Of a stretch of DNA of 64,000 nt, positions 10,273-20,595 are shown in pieces (positions within the stretch are counted from its first letter, which is position 1; the number at the start of each line of letters is the position of its first letter). Below the pieces are notes generated by a model. The model did no database searches. It saw nothing but the letters and a program-made list of their open reading frames with translations, and was not told where the DNA came from. Source of the stretch: Eremothecium cymbalariae DBVPG#7215 (taxonomy: Eukaryota; Ascomycota; Saccharomycetes; Saccharomycetales; Saccharomycetaceae). Made by a program: the position numbers and the translations under genes. Location of the stretch: positions 372,001-436,000 of the forward strand of contig NC_016455.1 of assembly GCF_000235365.1 (NCBI RefSeq), given 5' to 3'.

Positions 10273-11000
10273 GTCTCGGGAGCTGTTTCAGCTAGCTAAT
10301 ACCCGTTTTCGTATTATATTCGAGCAATGCAAAAAATGTATATATAATTGACTGTCTTCACGTTCTTATATGAAGCAAAGCCTAGATATAACAATAATCT
10401 TAACAATAATGAAATATAGCATAAAATATTTGTAAGCGTCTTGGATGATCGTATGTGTTTATATGCTAGAGAAAGAGCTATATGGGAGGTCCATACCTTA
10501 AATATGTCCAATCCATCAAAAGGCTACTATTGCCCAGCTTGAACAACAGTTAGTAATTGAGACTCATGCACATGCATAACGGCTATGTATTAAACTAACT
10601 TATAACTAATACGCAGTACGCAGCTGCAATCACTTAGAGATGGTTAACACTTCAATGGAAAACTGTAAACAGCACTTGAAAAATGACCATGGAATGACCT
10701 CAAATCTATATCACACACTTGAACCCTTTTTGAGGTAAGCACATAATCTTGGAGTTCGTATTGTCAGCCATTGGTAAGAAGATCTCCGTGCGTCTTTGAA
10801 GGATTTTTTTTCCTGGATGACAGTTGTCTCTCCCAGTAGGCACTCAAATGATTGCAAGTTGGTTAGTCATAAAGATGAGTCAACTCATCTTAAAGTAAGC
10901 ATTTTACAGTATTTAAGGGGCAAAATAAAGCATTTGAGGTCGAGTTTCGCCAGGTACTGGATTATTAAAGAAGATCTGTTCAAGCTTGACTAGGAAAGTT
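10273..11000. other. Intergenic, CPA2 promoter
   Basis: No gene seen. The last 130 bases before CPA2 hold a Gcn4-type element and a TATTTAAG box near 10909. A short open frame at 10796-10993 overlaps these sites and looks spurious. Confidence 0.6.
10874..10889. promoter_or_regulatory. Gcn4-type general-control element of CPA2
   Basis: ATGAGTCA at 10875-10882 is a full Gcn4 site. It sits inside the palindrome GATGAGT-CA-ACTCATC at 10874-10889, and a related TTAGTCAT lies just upstream at 10863-10870. The element is about 115 bp before the CPA2 ATG. Arginine-pathway genes in yeasts are under Gcn4 general amino-acid control, so the assignment fits. Confidence 0.75.
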
Positions 11001-14000
11001 ATGATGTCTTCTGATGGTGTTGTCACAGAGATTAAAACCCCTCTCCAGAATACGTTGAATATTAAACCTCAACTAGTTGAAGGAATTGAGTCGATTTTGG
11101 TGATTGGATCTGGAGGATTATCAATTGGGCAAGCAGGCGAGTTTGATTATTCTGGTTCTCAGGCGATTAAAGCTTTGAAAGAAGCTGGTAAGAGGGTCAT
11201 CCTTATCAACCCGAATATTGCTACGAACCAAACGTCACATTCTTTAGCTGATGAAATCTATTTTCTGCCGGTCACTCCTGAGTACATAACGTATCTTATA
11301 GAAGTAGAACATCCAGATGGTATTCTTCTGACGTTTGGTGGTCAGACTGGTTTGAACTGTGGGGTTGCCTTGGAAGATTTGGGAGTGTTGGATAAATATG
11401 GCGTGAAGGTATTAGGTACTCCAATTAGTACATTAAGGACCACTGAAGATAGGGACTTATTTGCTAGAGCGTTGAAAGAGATAAATATTCCTATTGCTGA
11501 GTCGATTGCTTGTGAGACTGTGGAAGCGGCTGTCGAGGCTGCAAAAAGGATCACATATCCGGTTATTGTTAGATCTGCATATGCATTAGGTGGTTTAGGA
11601 TCAGGTTTTGCTAACAATGACGAAGAACTGAGACAATTGTGTTCTCTATCTTTGGCTGTAGCACCCCAAGTGCTTGTAGAGCAATCGTTGAGAGGTTGGA
11701 AAGAAATTGAATATGAAGTCGTAAGAGATAGGGCTGGTAACTGCATAACAGTTTGTAATATGGAGAATTCTGATCCACTCGGAATCCATACGGGTGATTC
11801 AATTGTTTTTGCACCATCGCAAACGTTAACGGATGAAGAATTTCATATGTTAAGGACAGCGGCTATCAAAATTATTAGGCATCTTGGTGTAGTTGGGGAA
11901 TGTAATGTTCAATATGCATTACAGCCTGATGGTCTTGATTTTAGAGTTATAGAAGTCAATGCTCGTCTATCTCGATCTTCGGCTCTAGCATCCAAGGCAA
12001 CAGGTTATCCACTTGCCTATACCGCTGCAAAGCTTGCTTTGGGTTATACACTTCCAGAACTTCCAAACCCTGTTACCAAAACAACAGTTGCTAACTTCGA
12101 GCCATCGTTAGATTATATTGTAGCAAAGATTCCGCGTTGGGACTTGTCAAAATTCCAATTTATTGATAGGTCAGTTGGTTCTGCAATGAAATCAGTTGGG
12201 GAAGTTATGGCGCTTGGCAGGAATTTCGAAGAATCATTCCAAAAAGCTTTAAGACAAATTGATCCGGTATTCATTGGATTTCAAGGTTCTGATGAATTTA
12301 CCGATCTAGATGAGGCTCTGCGTGAACCCACTGACAGAAGATGGCTTGCAATTGGCCAGGCTCTCATCCACGAGGGATACACTGTTGAAAAAGTACATCA
12401 GTTAACGAACATTGACTCCTGGTTTTTGTATAAATGTATGAACATTGTTTATATGTACAAAGAATTGGAGAAGTTTGATTCATTGTCAGAACTTGATGCA
12501 GACCTTCTTCTAAAGGCCAAAAAACTCGGCTTCTCTGACCAACAAATTGCAATATCAATAGCAGCGGATTGTAATGAACTTCAAGTTAGACAACATCGGA
12601 AATCATTAGGTATTATTCCCTTCGTTAAGAGAATTGACACGTTAGCTGCGGAATTTCCTGCATCTACCAATTATTTGTATGTGACTTACAATGCAGTAAA
12701 GTCGGATGTCAGCTTCGATGAAAATGGCATAATGGTGCTTGGCTCTGGAGTTTATCGTATCGGTTCTTCGGTGGAATTCGATTGGTGTGCAGTTAACACA
12801 GTAAAGGCTTTGAGAAATGAGGGATACAAGACTATTATGGTGAATTATAACCCAGAAACGGTTTCTACAGACTTTGATGAAGTGGATCGATTATATTTTG
12901 AAGAGTTATCTTTCGAAAGAGTGTTAGATATTTACGAATTGGAAAACTCGAAGGGTTGCGTCATATCTATGGGAGGTCAATTACCCCAGAACATAGCCTT
13001 GGAATTATATCAAGAAGGTGTTAATACACTCGGTACCTCGCCGGAATATATTGATAAAGCAGAAAATAGACATAAATTCTCCACTATACTTGACTCTATT
13101 GGTATTGATCAACCTCCATGGTCGGAATTAAAGTCATTGTCTGATGTAAAAGAGTTTATTCAATCTGTGGGTTATCCAGTGCTTATCAGACCATCCTATG
13201 TATTGTCAGGCGCTGCCATGAGTGTCGCTAATAATGCTGATGAACTAAATTTAAAACTCGCAAATGCAGCTGAGGTGTCACCAGCCCATCCTGTAGTAGT
13301 ATCTAAGTTTATTCAAGGCGCTGAGGAAATTGACGTTGATGCTGTTGCATATAATGGAGAAGTCCTCGTCCATGCAATCTCCGAACATGTGGAAAACGTA
13401 GGAATACATTCAGGTGATGCTACATTGGTTCTGCCCCCGCAAGGATTGTCTAATGACATCAAATTACGTCTAAAGCAACTCACATCGAAAGTAGCCAAGG
13501 CCTGGAATATTACCGGCCCTTTTAACATGCAAATTATTAAGGACGACAGAGAGCAAGGCACTTCATTGAAGATAATAGAATGTAACATAAGAGCATCTAG
13601 ATCTTTTCCATTTGTTTCCAAAGTTTTAGGTGTTAATTTTATCGACGTAGCTGTGAAAGCTTTCCTTGGTGGCTCTAGAGTCCCAGCACCAGTAGACCTG
13701 ATGGATAAAGAGTATAATTATGTTGCAACCAAATGCCCGCAATTTTCCTTCATTAGACTCCCTGGAGCAGATCCCTCCCTCGGAGTAGAAATGGCTTCCA
13801 CCGGTGAAGTAGCATCCTTCGGAAGAGACCTGCTTGAAAGCTACTGGACCGCTATTCAAAGCACTCTGAATTTCCACCTCCCATTACCGCCCTGCGGCAT
13901 TCTTCTCAGCGGCGATTTGTCAGAACCCTACCTAGGCGAAGCAGCTACGTATCTAAGCCCATTGGGCTACACATTACTTGCTACTAGCCCAGCCACAAGA

Positions 14001-14378
14001 CTCTACTTGTCCCACTATCTCCACCCCGATGCCACTGTCCATGTCATTGAAATCCCCACCAACGATAAAAAGGCTCTCAAACACCTCTTCGACAAACACA
14101 GAATAAAAGCGGTATTCAGCTTAACATCAAAGCAGGCCTCATCCCCAAAAGATAAAGAATACGTGGTCAGAAGATCTGCAGTAGACCTCTCCATCCCACT
14201 TTTCAGCGAAGCAAAAACAGCCATCCTCTTCACTAAAGCTCTAAGCTCTAACCTGCCTGACAAAATAAAATTCCGCCAGTCTACTACTAAACATAAAAAT
14301 TACAATACTAACAATGCTCCACTAACTCCTCCAGAAGTTAAACCGTGGAGTCACTACATGGGCTTCCACCCTCAATGA
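11001..14378 (+). CDS. CPA2: Carbamoyl-phosphate synthase, arginine-specific large subunit
   Basis: 1125 residues from ATG at 11001 (a second ATG follows at once). The frame is open a little further upstream but has no ATG. The protein has the duplicated ATP-grasp architecture of the large subunit. The first half begins at VLVIGSGGLSIGQAGEFDYSG and the second at MVLGSGVYRIGSSVEFDWC, and a C-terminal MGS-like regulatory domain follows. The paired ATP sites make carboxyphosphate and then phosphorylate carbamate; ammonia comes from the small subunit Cpa1. The product feeds ornithine carbamoyltransferase in arginine synthesis. There is no pyrimidine-type fusion (Ura2) and no obvious mitochondrial presequence, as in S. 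cerevisiae. Confidence 0.97.
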   Translation: MMSSDGVVTEIKTPLQNTLNIKPQLVEGIESILVIGSGGLSIGQAGEFDYSGSQAIKALKEAGKRVILINPNIATNQTSHSLADEIYFLPVTPEYITYLIEVEHPDGILLTFGGQTGLNCGVALEDLGVLDKYGVKVLGTPISTLRTTEDRDLFARALKEINIPIAESIACETVEAAVEAAKRITYPVIVRSAYALGGLGSGFANNDEELRQLCSLSLAVAPQVLVEQSLRGWKEIEYEVVRDRAGNCITVCNMENSDPLGIHTGDSIVFAPSQTLTDEEFHMLRTAAIKIIRHLGVVGECNVQYALQPDGLDFRVIEVNARLSRSSALASKATGYPLAYTAAKLALGYTLPELPNPVTKTTVANFEPSLDYIVAKIPRWDLSKFQFIDRSVGSAMKSVGEVMALGRNFEESFQKALRQIDPVFIGFQGSDEFTDLDEALREPTDRRWLAIGQALIHEGYTVEKVHQLTNIDSWFLYKCMNIVYMYKELEKFDSLSELDADLLLKAKKLGFSDQQIAISIAADCNELQVRQHRKSLGIIPFVKRIDTLAAEFPASTNYLYVTYNAVKSDVSFDENGIMVLGSGVYRIGSSVEFDWCAVNTVKALRNEGYKTIMVNYNPETVSTDFDEVDRLYFEELSFERVLDIYELENSKGCVISMGGQLPQNIALELYQEGVNTLGTSPEYIDKAENRHKFSTILDSIGIDQPPWSELKSLSDVKEFIQSVGYPVLIRPSYVLSGAAMSVANNADELNLKLANAAEVSPAHPVVVSKFIQGAEEIDVDAVAYNGEVLVHAISEHVENVGIHSGDATLVLPPQGLSNDIKLRLKQLTSKVAKAWNITGPFNMQIIKDDREQGTSLKIIECNIRASRSFPFVSKVLGVNFIDVAVKAFLGGSRVPAPVDLMDKEYNYVATKCPQFSFIRLPGADPSLGVEMASTGEVASFGRDLLESYWTAIQSTLNFHLPLPPCGILLSGDLSEPYLGEAATYLSPLGYTLLATSPATRLYLSHYLHPDATVHVIEIPTNDKKALKHLFDKHRIKAVFSLTSKQASSPKDKEYVVRRSAVDLSIPLFSEAKTAILFTKALSSNLPDKIKFRQSTTKHKNYNTNNAPLTPPEVKPWSHYMGFHPQ

Positions 14379-14622
14379 ACTAAACTTATACCCTTTCTAA
14401 ATATAACCATATCCTCCATAATCTTTCTATTTATTTAAACTCTCCATTGCCTTCCCCATCCCATCCGCCTCTGTTCGCCGCTACCTACATCCAAATTTTC
14501 TTTGTTACTCTTCACAACCATCTCTATAAAACAATTCTTTTCAAGATATAACCTAAATAATCAACATACAACCTACGCCCAGCCAATCCCAAATCCATAA
14601 ATCGTGTCTGTTCAGTGTCATA

Positions 14623-14850
14623 ATGGAAGAAGATGCACCATACCTATGGTACTTATTAAACACACCTCCATCGAAAGAGGCGCTGTGCCAGCAAACTTAC
14701 CAACTCTGGCAGAACGAACAAATCTACGAAAGAAACAGAAAAGGACACCCACCCACTCCGCTGGGCCCCATAGCTGCAGCCAAACGAGAACGAGAAAAAC
14801 ATTTGTCAGATTGCTGGGAATGCCCGTCAAAACGAAGAAGAAGCTGCTGA
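14623..14850 (+). CDS. Possible small protein of unknown function
   Basis: 75 codons from an ATG with A at -3, in a 0.9-kb gap between CPA2 and GPA2. The predicted protein starts MEEDAPYLWYLLNTPPSKEA, has a proline-rich middle (HPPTPLGP) and ends in a basic tail (SKRRRSC) with a CWEC pair. Codon use is ordinary. S. cerevisiae has a small gene (ABM1) in the matching interval, but it would be on the other strand, and I see no similarity. It could be a real short gene, part of a spliced one, or chance. Confidence 0.35.
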   Translation: MEEDAPYLWYLLNTPPSKEALCQQTYQLWQNEQIYERNRKGHPPTPLGPIAAAKREREKHLSDCWECPSKRRRSC

Positions 14851-15302
14851 AACCAACTCCCAATGGCTCTCAATCCCTGCGTGCTCTGTCATTTTCACTT
14901 ACGTAGTCTTTTTTAGGTATCGTAATTGAAAAAAAGCAGCGCTTAGCGGAAGAACGAATTGTAAGTCACATGATATACACCCATACATCGTGGAAGGGGT
15001 CGATCGTGTTCGAATTTTTTTTTTCAGGCTTTTTTAACGGTAATTACACAGTAATACCGTGATGACGAACAAATGGTTTAAAGGTCACTTGCTATTTGAG
15101 AAGGAACTTAGATCAGTTGTGATAACTGTAGTTTGTTGGACTGGTTGGAAATTTGTATTTGGGATTCTGATTTAAGCAGTGCTTGAGAGAGAGAAATAAA
15201 GCAGGAATTTTTGCCAGGATATTATAAGTTGGTCGAATAGGGAAAATATTAGGGTAGTCTATTTTTTTCCAGGTAAGAGAAGAGACAGAGATTATAACAA
15301 TC
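14851..15302. other. GPA2 promoter region
   Basis: No gene seen. The stretch contains a consensus Rap1 site at 14977-14989 and a T9 tract near 15016-15025. It leads directly into the GPA2 start. Confidence 0.6.
14977..14989 (+). promoter_or_regulatory. Rap1-type site upstream of GPA2
   Basis: ACACCCATACATC matches the Rap1 consensus at every core position. It lies 314 bp before the GPA2 ATG and 127 bp after the small open frame at 14623-14850. Confidence 0.6.
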
Positions 15303-16610
15303 ATGGGGTTGTGTGCTTCGAAGAATGATAGAACGAACGGGCGGCAGGGTGTTGGGACTAAGTATAATGGGCGATGCCAGGGTAAGGCTGATCATGAGAC
15401 GGTTGTCGATGAAGAGAAAAGAAGGGTTGTGAGGGTAGAGAGGGGCACGACGTCTGATGTGGAGATGGATATGAAGCAGGAGGCCTCGCCAAGCCAGAGT
15501 ACGTCAGCAACGGCGGGGGATAGGAAGCGGTCTGTTGTGTCTGCTACGAGTCGTCAGAGCACGGTGCTTACTACTTCTGGGTCGCAACCCAGTCAGGCTG
15601 GTATGCCAGGTGCTGGTGGGGGGAATAGAGCTTTGAAGGTGTTGCTGCTGGGGTCTGGCGAGAGTGGTAAGTCTACGGTGTTGAAGCAGTTGAAAATTTT
15701 ACATCAGAATGGGTTCTCTCAGGAGGAGCTGTTGGACTACAAGCCTTTCATTTTCGATAATATTGTCGATACGGGGAGGGATCTCATTAACGCCAGAGCT
15801 CAGTTTAAAGTTCCCTTGGAAGAGGGTTGTGGGTTGACACAAGAAAATCTAGATCGTATTTTGAATTACAGTCGGCCTGCTGGGCCCATAGGGAGCTTTC
15901 CTCGTGACCTGGCTGTGATTTTAAGTAAATTGTGGGAACTTCCTTCGACAAAACAGTTGCTCAATGGTGAACACAGTTCCGCATTTTATCTGATGGATAA
16001 TGCTGGTTATTTCTTTGGAAACTTGGAAAAGATTTCGCAGCCAGATTATCACCCTACAGTGGTGGATATTTTGCGTACAAGGAAAAAGACTTCGGGAATT
16101 TTTGATACGACGATTGAAATGGATAGCAATCTGAAACTTCATATATACGATGTTGGTGGACAGAGAAGTGAGCGAAAAAAATGGATTCATTGTTTTGATA
16201 ACGTTACAATGATAATATTTTGTGTTTCGCTTTCTGAGTATTATCAAACGTTGATGGAAGACAAATCACAAAACAGATTAGAAGAATCACTGATTTTATT
16301 TGATTCGGTAGTCAACAGTAGATGGTTCACAAGGACATCGGTCGTGCTATTCCTAAATAAAATAGACGCCTTTGCGGAAAAGCTGCAACGTGTCCCACTG
16401 GAACGATATTTCCCAGACTATACTGGTGGACCTGATATTAATAAGGCTGCAAAGTATATATTGTGGAGGTTTGTTCAATTGAACAGGGCGAATCTAAATA
16501 TTTACCCACATGTGACCCAAGCCACAGATACTTCAAATATTAGGTTGGTTTTTGCTGCAATAAAGGAAACCATTCTAGAGAACAGCTTGAAAGATTCGGG
16601 TGTATTGTAA
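15303..16610 (+). CDS. GPA2: Heterotrimeric-type G protein alpha subunit Gpa2 (nutrient sensing)
   Basis: 435 residues. The N terminus MGLCAS offers Gly2 for myristoylation and Cys4 for palmitoylation, anchoring it to the plasma membrane. About 100 polar residues follow, and then the Ras-like core: P-loop GSGESGKS (117-124), switch II DVGGQRSERKKW, NKID, and TQATDT as the guanine-ring motif. The long polar N-terminal insert separates Gpa2 from the pheromone G-alpha Gpa1. Gpa2 works with the receptor Gpr1 to activate adenylate cyclase in response to glucose. In S. cerevisiae it lies next to RPN3; here the lipase-ECM27-ADO1-TDA4-STE24 block comes between, as expected in a pre-duplication gene order. 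Confidence 0.95.
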   Translation: MGLCASKNDRTNGRQGVGTKYNGRCQGKADHETVVDEEKRRVVRVERGTTSDVEMDMKQEASPSQSTSATAGDRKRSVVSATSRQSTVLTTSGSQPSQAGMPGAGGGNRALKVLLLGSGESGKSTVLKQLKILHQNGFSQEELLDYKPFIFDNIVDTGRDLINARAQFKVPLEEGCGLTQENLDRILNYSRPAGPIGSFPRDLAVILSKLWELPSTKQLLNGEHSSAFYLMDNAGYFFGNLEKISQPDYHPTVVDILRTRKKTSGIFDTTIEMDSNLKLHIYDVGGQRSERKKWIHCFDNVTMIIFCVSLSEYYQTLMEDKSQNRLEESLILFDSVVNSRWFTRTSVVLFLNKIDAFAEKLQRVPLERYFPDYTGGPDINKAAKYILWRFVQLNRANLNIYPHVTQATDTSNIRLVFAAIKETILENSLKDSGVL

Positions 16611-17170
16611 TTGATCGATTCTTCAATTCTGTGTTATATTGAAGAGGGGAAAGGAGAAACAAGGAAAAAAGAGGAGATTTATGTTGCATGCTTTCCCCAG
16701 ACTTTAATTTTGCACACCTTTTCCTTCCCTCAGGAGCTCCAGAATCCACCTGCTACTTCCATACGCTTGAACTTGCATTTCCCCTACCACTATTATCTCC
16801 GCTGGTGGAGAACTAATCTCTAATTATAAAAGTTCAAGAATCTACCACCTTTTCTTACTTCTCCCAACGGAAGAAATCCGAATAGAACGAGCCTATATAG
16901 TAGCAATAAAGTGGACTGGTTCCTACTTTTGTCATGTTATAACCTTTAATTTTATTTTTTTCATCTTACATTTTGTCCCCCACTGATTACTTACATTCAT
17001 CCTGTTAATCTCTTGTTATAATGTGTGCTTTTTTATTTTTCTATGATTCGTGTGTGCCGGTGTGTGTGTATGTGCGTGCGTATGTATATGTGTGCGTGTC
17101 TAGTTTCCCTTTAAAGATTAGATTAGTTGCAGACAATCCAGTGGTAACAAATTTACATAGCTGTATAATG
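16611..17170. other. Convergent 3' region between GPA2 and the lipase gene
   Basis: No gene seen. The stretch holds the 3' ends of both flanking genes and a GT-rich stretch at 17047-17100. Confidence 0.6.
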
Positions 17171-18334
17171 TTAAAACCCACTACATGTGTTGATCATAAT
17201 AAAATAGCTACGATGCTCATACATATGTAACCATTTTTCCACCCGTTCATTTAAACGGCTGCGAACGGATTCAATTTCTCCTTGGTCTTCTATGCCGCCT
17301 CCATCACCAAGTGCGTCATCACTGTTCCATGACATCCCATTGCCCATTCCGCGATATTCCAAGTCTTCAATCTCATGCGGGAAATCGAGTTTCTCGATGA
17401 AAATTTCCAAGCCTGCTACAAAGTATAATGGCGGAACCATTGGTATATAATCTTGCAGGTGCACTACACGGAAGTAACCTTGATTCAATTGTAACTCTTG
17501 TTTCTCTATAGATTTTTCATGAATTTGTTCGGTATTGAATATATCATTAACCCAATCACGTAACGGTTGGTTAAACATCTTTGGCGTTGCATACGTAAGT
17601 ACCAAAGGATTGAATCCACGAAGAACCAATTCGATACCACATAAGCTGGCTAATGCTGCACCTAAAGAGTGGCCGGTGACAACCAAGTTATAGTTGGGAT
17701 AAAGATTAAATATCCTTTCTACACGTTCCAAAAAATCTCTACTCAATGTCTTGGCAAACCGATAAAACCCACGATGGACTTTACAACCTTCACATGGTGG
17801 GATAACCCCATCCCTGACAAGTTTGCGGTACTTTTTAGCAGATGCAGGAACATATGTAGTGGGATGTATTTGGAAATCACTAAACCAATCCTGCTGAGTA
17901 CTAGAGCCTCTAAATGCTAACATAACCACCTCTCTCCCATGATCAACTGCGACATAACCTGTTCCAAGCTCATCCTTTTCAGCAACTAACACTAATTCAA
18001 CTCTTGTTCTTTGCGCCGTCGGATTCACATCAAGGTCCGAACAAAACTCAATCTCATGGGGACACCCGCCATCAAGAAAAGTCTTGTTTTCGACTAAAGT
18101 CCCATCTTTAATACAGTAAGTTAATGCACATATCTTACTGAAGTAAACTAACTTGTCATAACTCTTGGGTGAGATCGCGACGTCCGAGAGATCTATATCG
18201 TCGGCGGCTATTGGATCTGGATCCTGGGGCGTAAAATCCAAGTCCTTCTTACTCAACACTTTGTAATAAGGCTCTAAACTATGACATAGCTGTAGGTGAA
18301 GACAAACTAGTGACACTATAAGCAGCATGAACAT
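17171..18334 (-). CDS. LIH1: Class 3 lipase homologue with signal peptide
   Basis: 387 residues with a hydrophobic N-terminal signal (MFMLLIVSLVCLHLQLCHS). The nucleophile elbow GHSLG places the catalytic serine at 223; RGSS (142-145) fits the oxyanion region. RVVHLQDYIPMVPP near residue 330 supplies the expected catalytic aspartate. The fold is the fungal triacylglycerol lipase family (alpha/beta hydrolase). The position between CPA2/GPA2 and ECM27 matches S. cerevisiae YJR107W (LIH1), which is shorter. Substrate and location (secreted, vacuolar or cell surface) are not shown by the sequence. Confidence 0.88.
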   Translation of the reverse strand: MFMLLIVSLVCLHLQLCHSLEPYYKVLSKKDLDFTPQDPDPIAADDIDLSDVAISPKSYDKLVYFSKICALTYCIKDGTLVENKTFLDGGCPHEIEFCSDLDVNPTAQRTRVELVLVAEKDELGTGYVAVDHGREVVMLAFRGSSTQQDWFSDFQIHPTTYVPASAKKYRKLVRDGVIPPCEGCKVHRGFYRFAKTLSRDFLERVERIFNLYPNYNLVVTGHSLGAALASLCGIELVLRGFNPLVLTYATPKMFNQPLRDWVNDIFNTEQIHEKSIEKQELQLNQGYFRVVHLQDYIPMVPPLYFVAGLEIFIEKLDFPHEIEDLEYRGMGNGMSWNSDDALGDGGGIEDQGEIESVRSRLNERVEKWLHMYEHRSYFIMINTCSGF

Positions 18335-18645
18335 GTCTCAGGATGGTAACTTTTCTCTTGGAATTTTTTAGTAAATGCAACGAAAGATAATACGGAATGG
18401 TATCCGATTATGAATACTGTAAATAATCCAGTAGAACAGCACAATATATAGACACTATCTTTTTAACCTCTTAATCGTACCACCTATATATAACGGCGTG
18501 TTAGTACCTTTAGAGTGTTGTCTCCTGCCTTTTATATGCGACGGCTTTGTTCACTGTGTGTGTTTGTATAATGTGTAGTGTGTGTGTGCGTGGTGTGTGC
18601 GTAGTGTGAAGATGTGAGTATTTTATGTGTTTGTGTGCAGAAGAC
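18335..18645. other. Intergenic between ECM27 and the lipase gene
   Basis: No gene seen. It holds the lipase promoter and a GT-rich stretch at 18555-18640, similar in composition to the one on the other side of the lipase gene. Confidence 0.6.
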
Positions 18646-20595
18646 TTAAACGGATATTTCAAGTATTAAGTTGAATAAAGTAGCGGCCAACCACCAAGCG
18701 CACATCGCCAGCCCAACAGTTCTCATATGCGACTGTAAGAATCGTGCGTTTGTCAAAAACAGCCACAAAAGAAAGAGTATTTGTAGAATTATTGCAGCAC
18801 ATGAAAGCAAGAACTTGCTATCTACGCCGTTGTCCCGCAATACAATGGACCACTTCTTGGCAGGAACCATTGCGACAAGACCACTCATACCTATTCCAAT
18901 CATTGTGTTTAATAAGACGCCTCCGAGACACGCGCCCAAGGATATAGAGAAGAATTTGGTGTCTAAGTTTGTATTGTCGTCGTTTGGGAGCTTGTGGTAG
19001 AGTTTGGCCATCGCTACATTGGACATCAAGTCGCTGACAGAATTACCCCATGAAAAGATCGTGAGTCCAAGGATTGCTTCCGAGATGTGGATTATTTTTT
19101 GGTATAGAACCATTATTTCAATTAAGGTATTCGCCAAGTATGATATCCATAGGATGCTTGAGCAGACTCCTGCAATGTTAAATAGGAAGGACACTAATTT
19201 TGAGATTTGTTCAACTCTTGCGTAGCATGAGGACTGGTTGTTGTTTAATGAGAATCTATTAGCCAATTCTACTTCGCTGTAGACATTAAAGATACCTAAT
19301 AGGAGTGAAGCCGAGACAACGATAGCGAGCAGCCATACGAAAATTGGCATGTTCCTTTCTGCAAATGACATCATAAGTAATACTGCCCAAAAGGGCGCGA
19401 GAATGGAGTGAACAATTGACATCGTAAGAACACTTCTTTTGAAAAATATTTCTGATCCTTCTGATCTACGATCGACCATTTTATCATATTGTGGGATGGT
19501 AACTCGTAGTAAGATCATGAACGGTGTTAAGCAAAGGGTAATCGCTTGCGAAACCTTTCCCTTGTCCCTAAAGTTTATCAATTGGGGAGCTAACATGTAT
19601 AATGCACTTGACTTGAGCCTTTCTTCCCTTCGTCTAAATATATCTTCAGTTCTCACCGGTACGGTAGGACTAAGGACTACTTCGGGGTTATCAAAGTATG
19701 GTTGAAAAGTAGGAGGTGCTGTATGAGTAAAGTTTGAATGAATATTAGTGTCTATTCCTCCGTTCGGTTCAGTCACAGGCCTAAACGGTGATGTTCTGGT
19801 TCCCATTGTTTCTAGAGAAATGGTATCACCATCTTCCCGCAACAGTGATGTCTCTAGAGCCTTCAGTAAACTATTGTAGTCCATAGACGTCAATAAGCTT
19901 GGTTTGATCCCCGTGTCTAGGTCGGAGATGAGAAACTGACTCCCGTTGTCATCAACATCAGAATATGGTCCTAAAACTTCTTGAATAGTTTGATTCTCGG
20001 TGTTTATAACATTTGAAACTTCTATAGCTGGAACCTGTTGTGTACCTAACGACACTTTAGAGATTATGTATGTGATATATATCAATAGCATCACCACACA
20101 ATCCCATATCGTAACTCTATTCAAAATGCAAACATACCCAATAATGCTTACCGATAATGCGCAAAACCCCAAATCAACAATAATTGAATGGCGTTCGTAA
20201 GGCTTTAAATTGATCCATGCTGATTTTACAACCATGAATATGGCGCCTTGGACCACACATATGATAACACCACAAGCACCCAATACTTCTCCAATGGAAA
20301 GGGCAGCAGCATTGTTTGCTGAATTCCAGGACATCAAATTAGAAAAAAGATCCGGCGAAGAATTGCACCATGCTAGTAAGATAGCTGCTGAAATACCCTT
20401 GTGAGACCTGGTTCGTTGGTCTGTTAATGTAACCACTATTGGACATAAGTAATCTGAAGCGCAGACTCCAAGAAGAATGAAGCAGACAGAAAGATGGAAA
20501 AGTGTTAGCACAACAAAGGACGCTGATAAACGACTGTTATCATAAAGATAAATAGGATGTGTTATCCATTTCCAGATGTTTAGTACCTCATCCAT
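18646..20595 (-). CDS. ECM27: Sodium/calcium-exchanger-type membrane protein Ecm27
   Basis: 649 residues with two hydrophobic bundles joined by a hydrophilic loop (about 185-335). Each bundle carries an alpha-repeat of the cation/Ca2+ exchanger superfamily: CNSSPDLFSN near 77-86 and WGNSVSDLMSN near 517-526. These include the polar residues that line the ion path. S. cerevisiae Ecm27 is about 75 residues longer. It is an internal-membrane protein implicated in calcium handling; the transported ions are inferred from the family. Gene order ECM27 beside ADO1 and the lipase gene is as in S. cerevisiae. Confidence 0.93.
   Translation of the reverse strand: MDEVLNIWKWITHPIYLYDNSRLSASFVVLTLFHLSVCFILLGVCASDYLCPIVVTLTDQRTRSHKGISAAILLAWCNSSPDLFSNLMSWNSANNAAALSIGEVLGACGVIICVVQGAIFMVVKSAWINLKPYERHSIIVDLGFCALSVSIIGYVCILNRVTIWDCVVMLLIYITYIISKVSLGTQQVPAIEVSNVINTENQTIQEVLGPYSDVDDNGSQFLISDLDTGIKPSLLTSMDYNSLLKALETSLLREDGDTISLETMGTRTSPFRPVTEPNGGIDTNIHSNFTHTAPPTFQPYFDNPEVVLSPTVPVRTEDIFRRREERLKSSALYMLAPQLINFRDKGKVSQAITLCLTPFMILLRVTIPQYDKMVDRRSEGSEIFFKRSVLTMSIVHSILAPFWAVLLMMSFAERNMPIFVWLLAIVVSASLLLGIFNVYSEVELANRFSLNNNQSSCYARVEQISKLVSFLFNIAGVCSSILWISYLANTLIEIMVLYQKIIHISEAILGLTIFSWGNSVSDLMSNVAMAKLYHKLPNDDNTNLDTKFFSISLGACLGGVLLNTMIGIGMSGLVAMVPAKKWSIVLRDNGVDSKFLLSCAAIILQILFLLWLFLTNARFLQSHMRTVGLAMCAWWLAATLFNLILEISV

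Noticed and set aside
11342..11746. 134-codon open frame on the minus strand inside CPA2
   Set aside because: It is a shadow of the CPA2 coding sequence with no independent similarity. The same holds for other antisense frames inside RPS5, SGV1 and PRO3.
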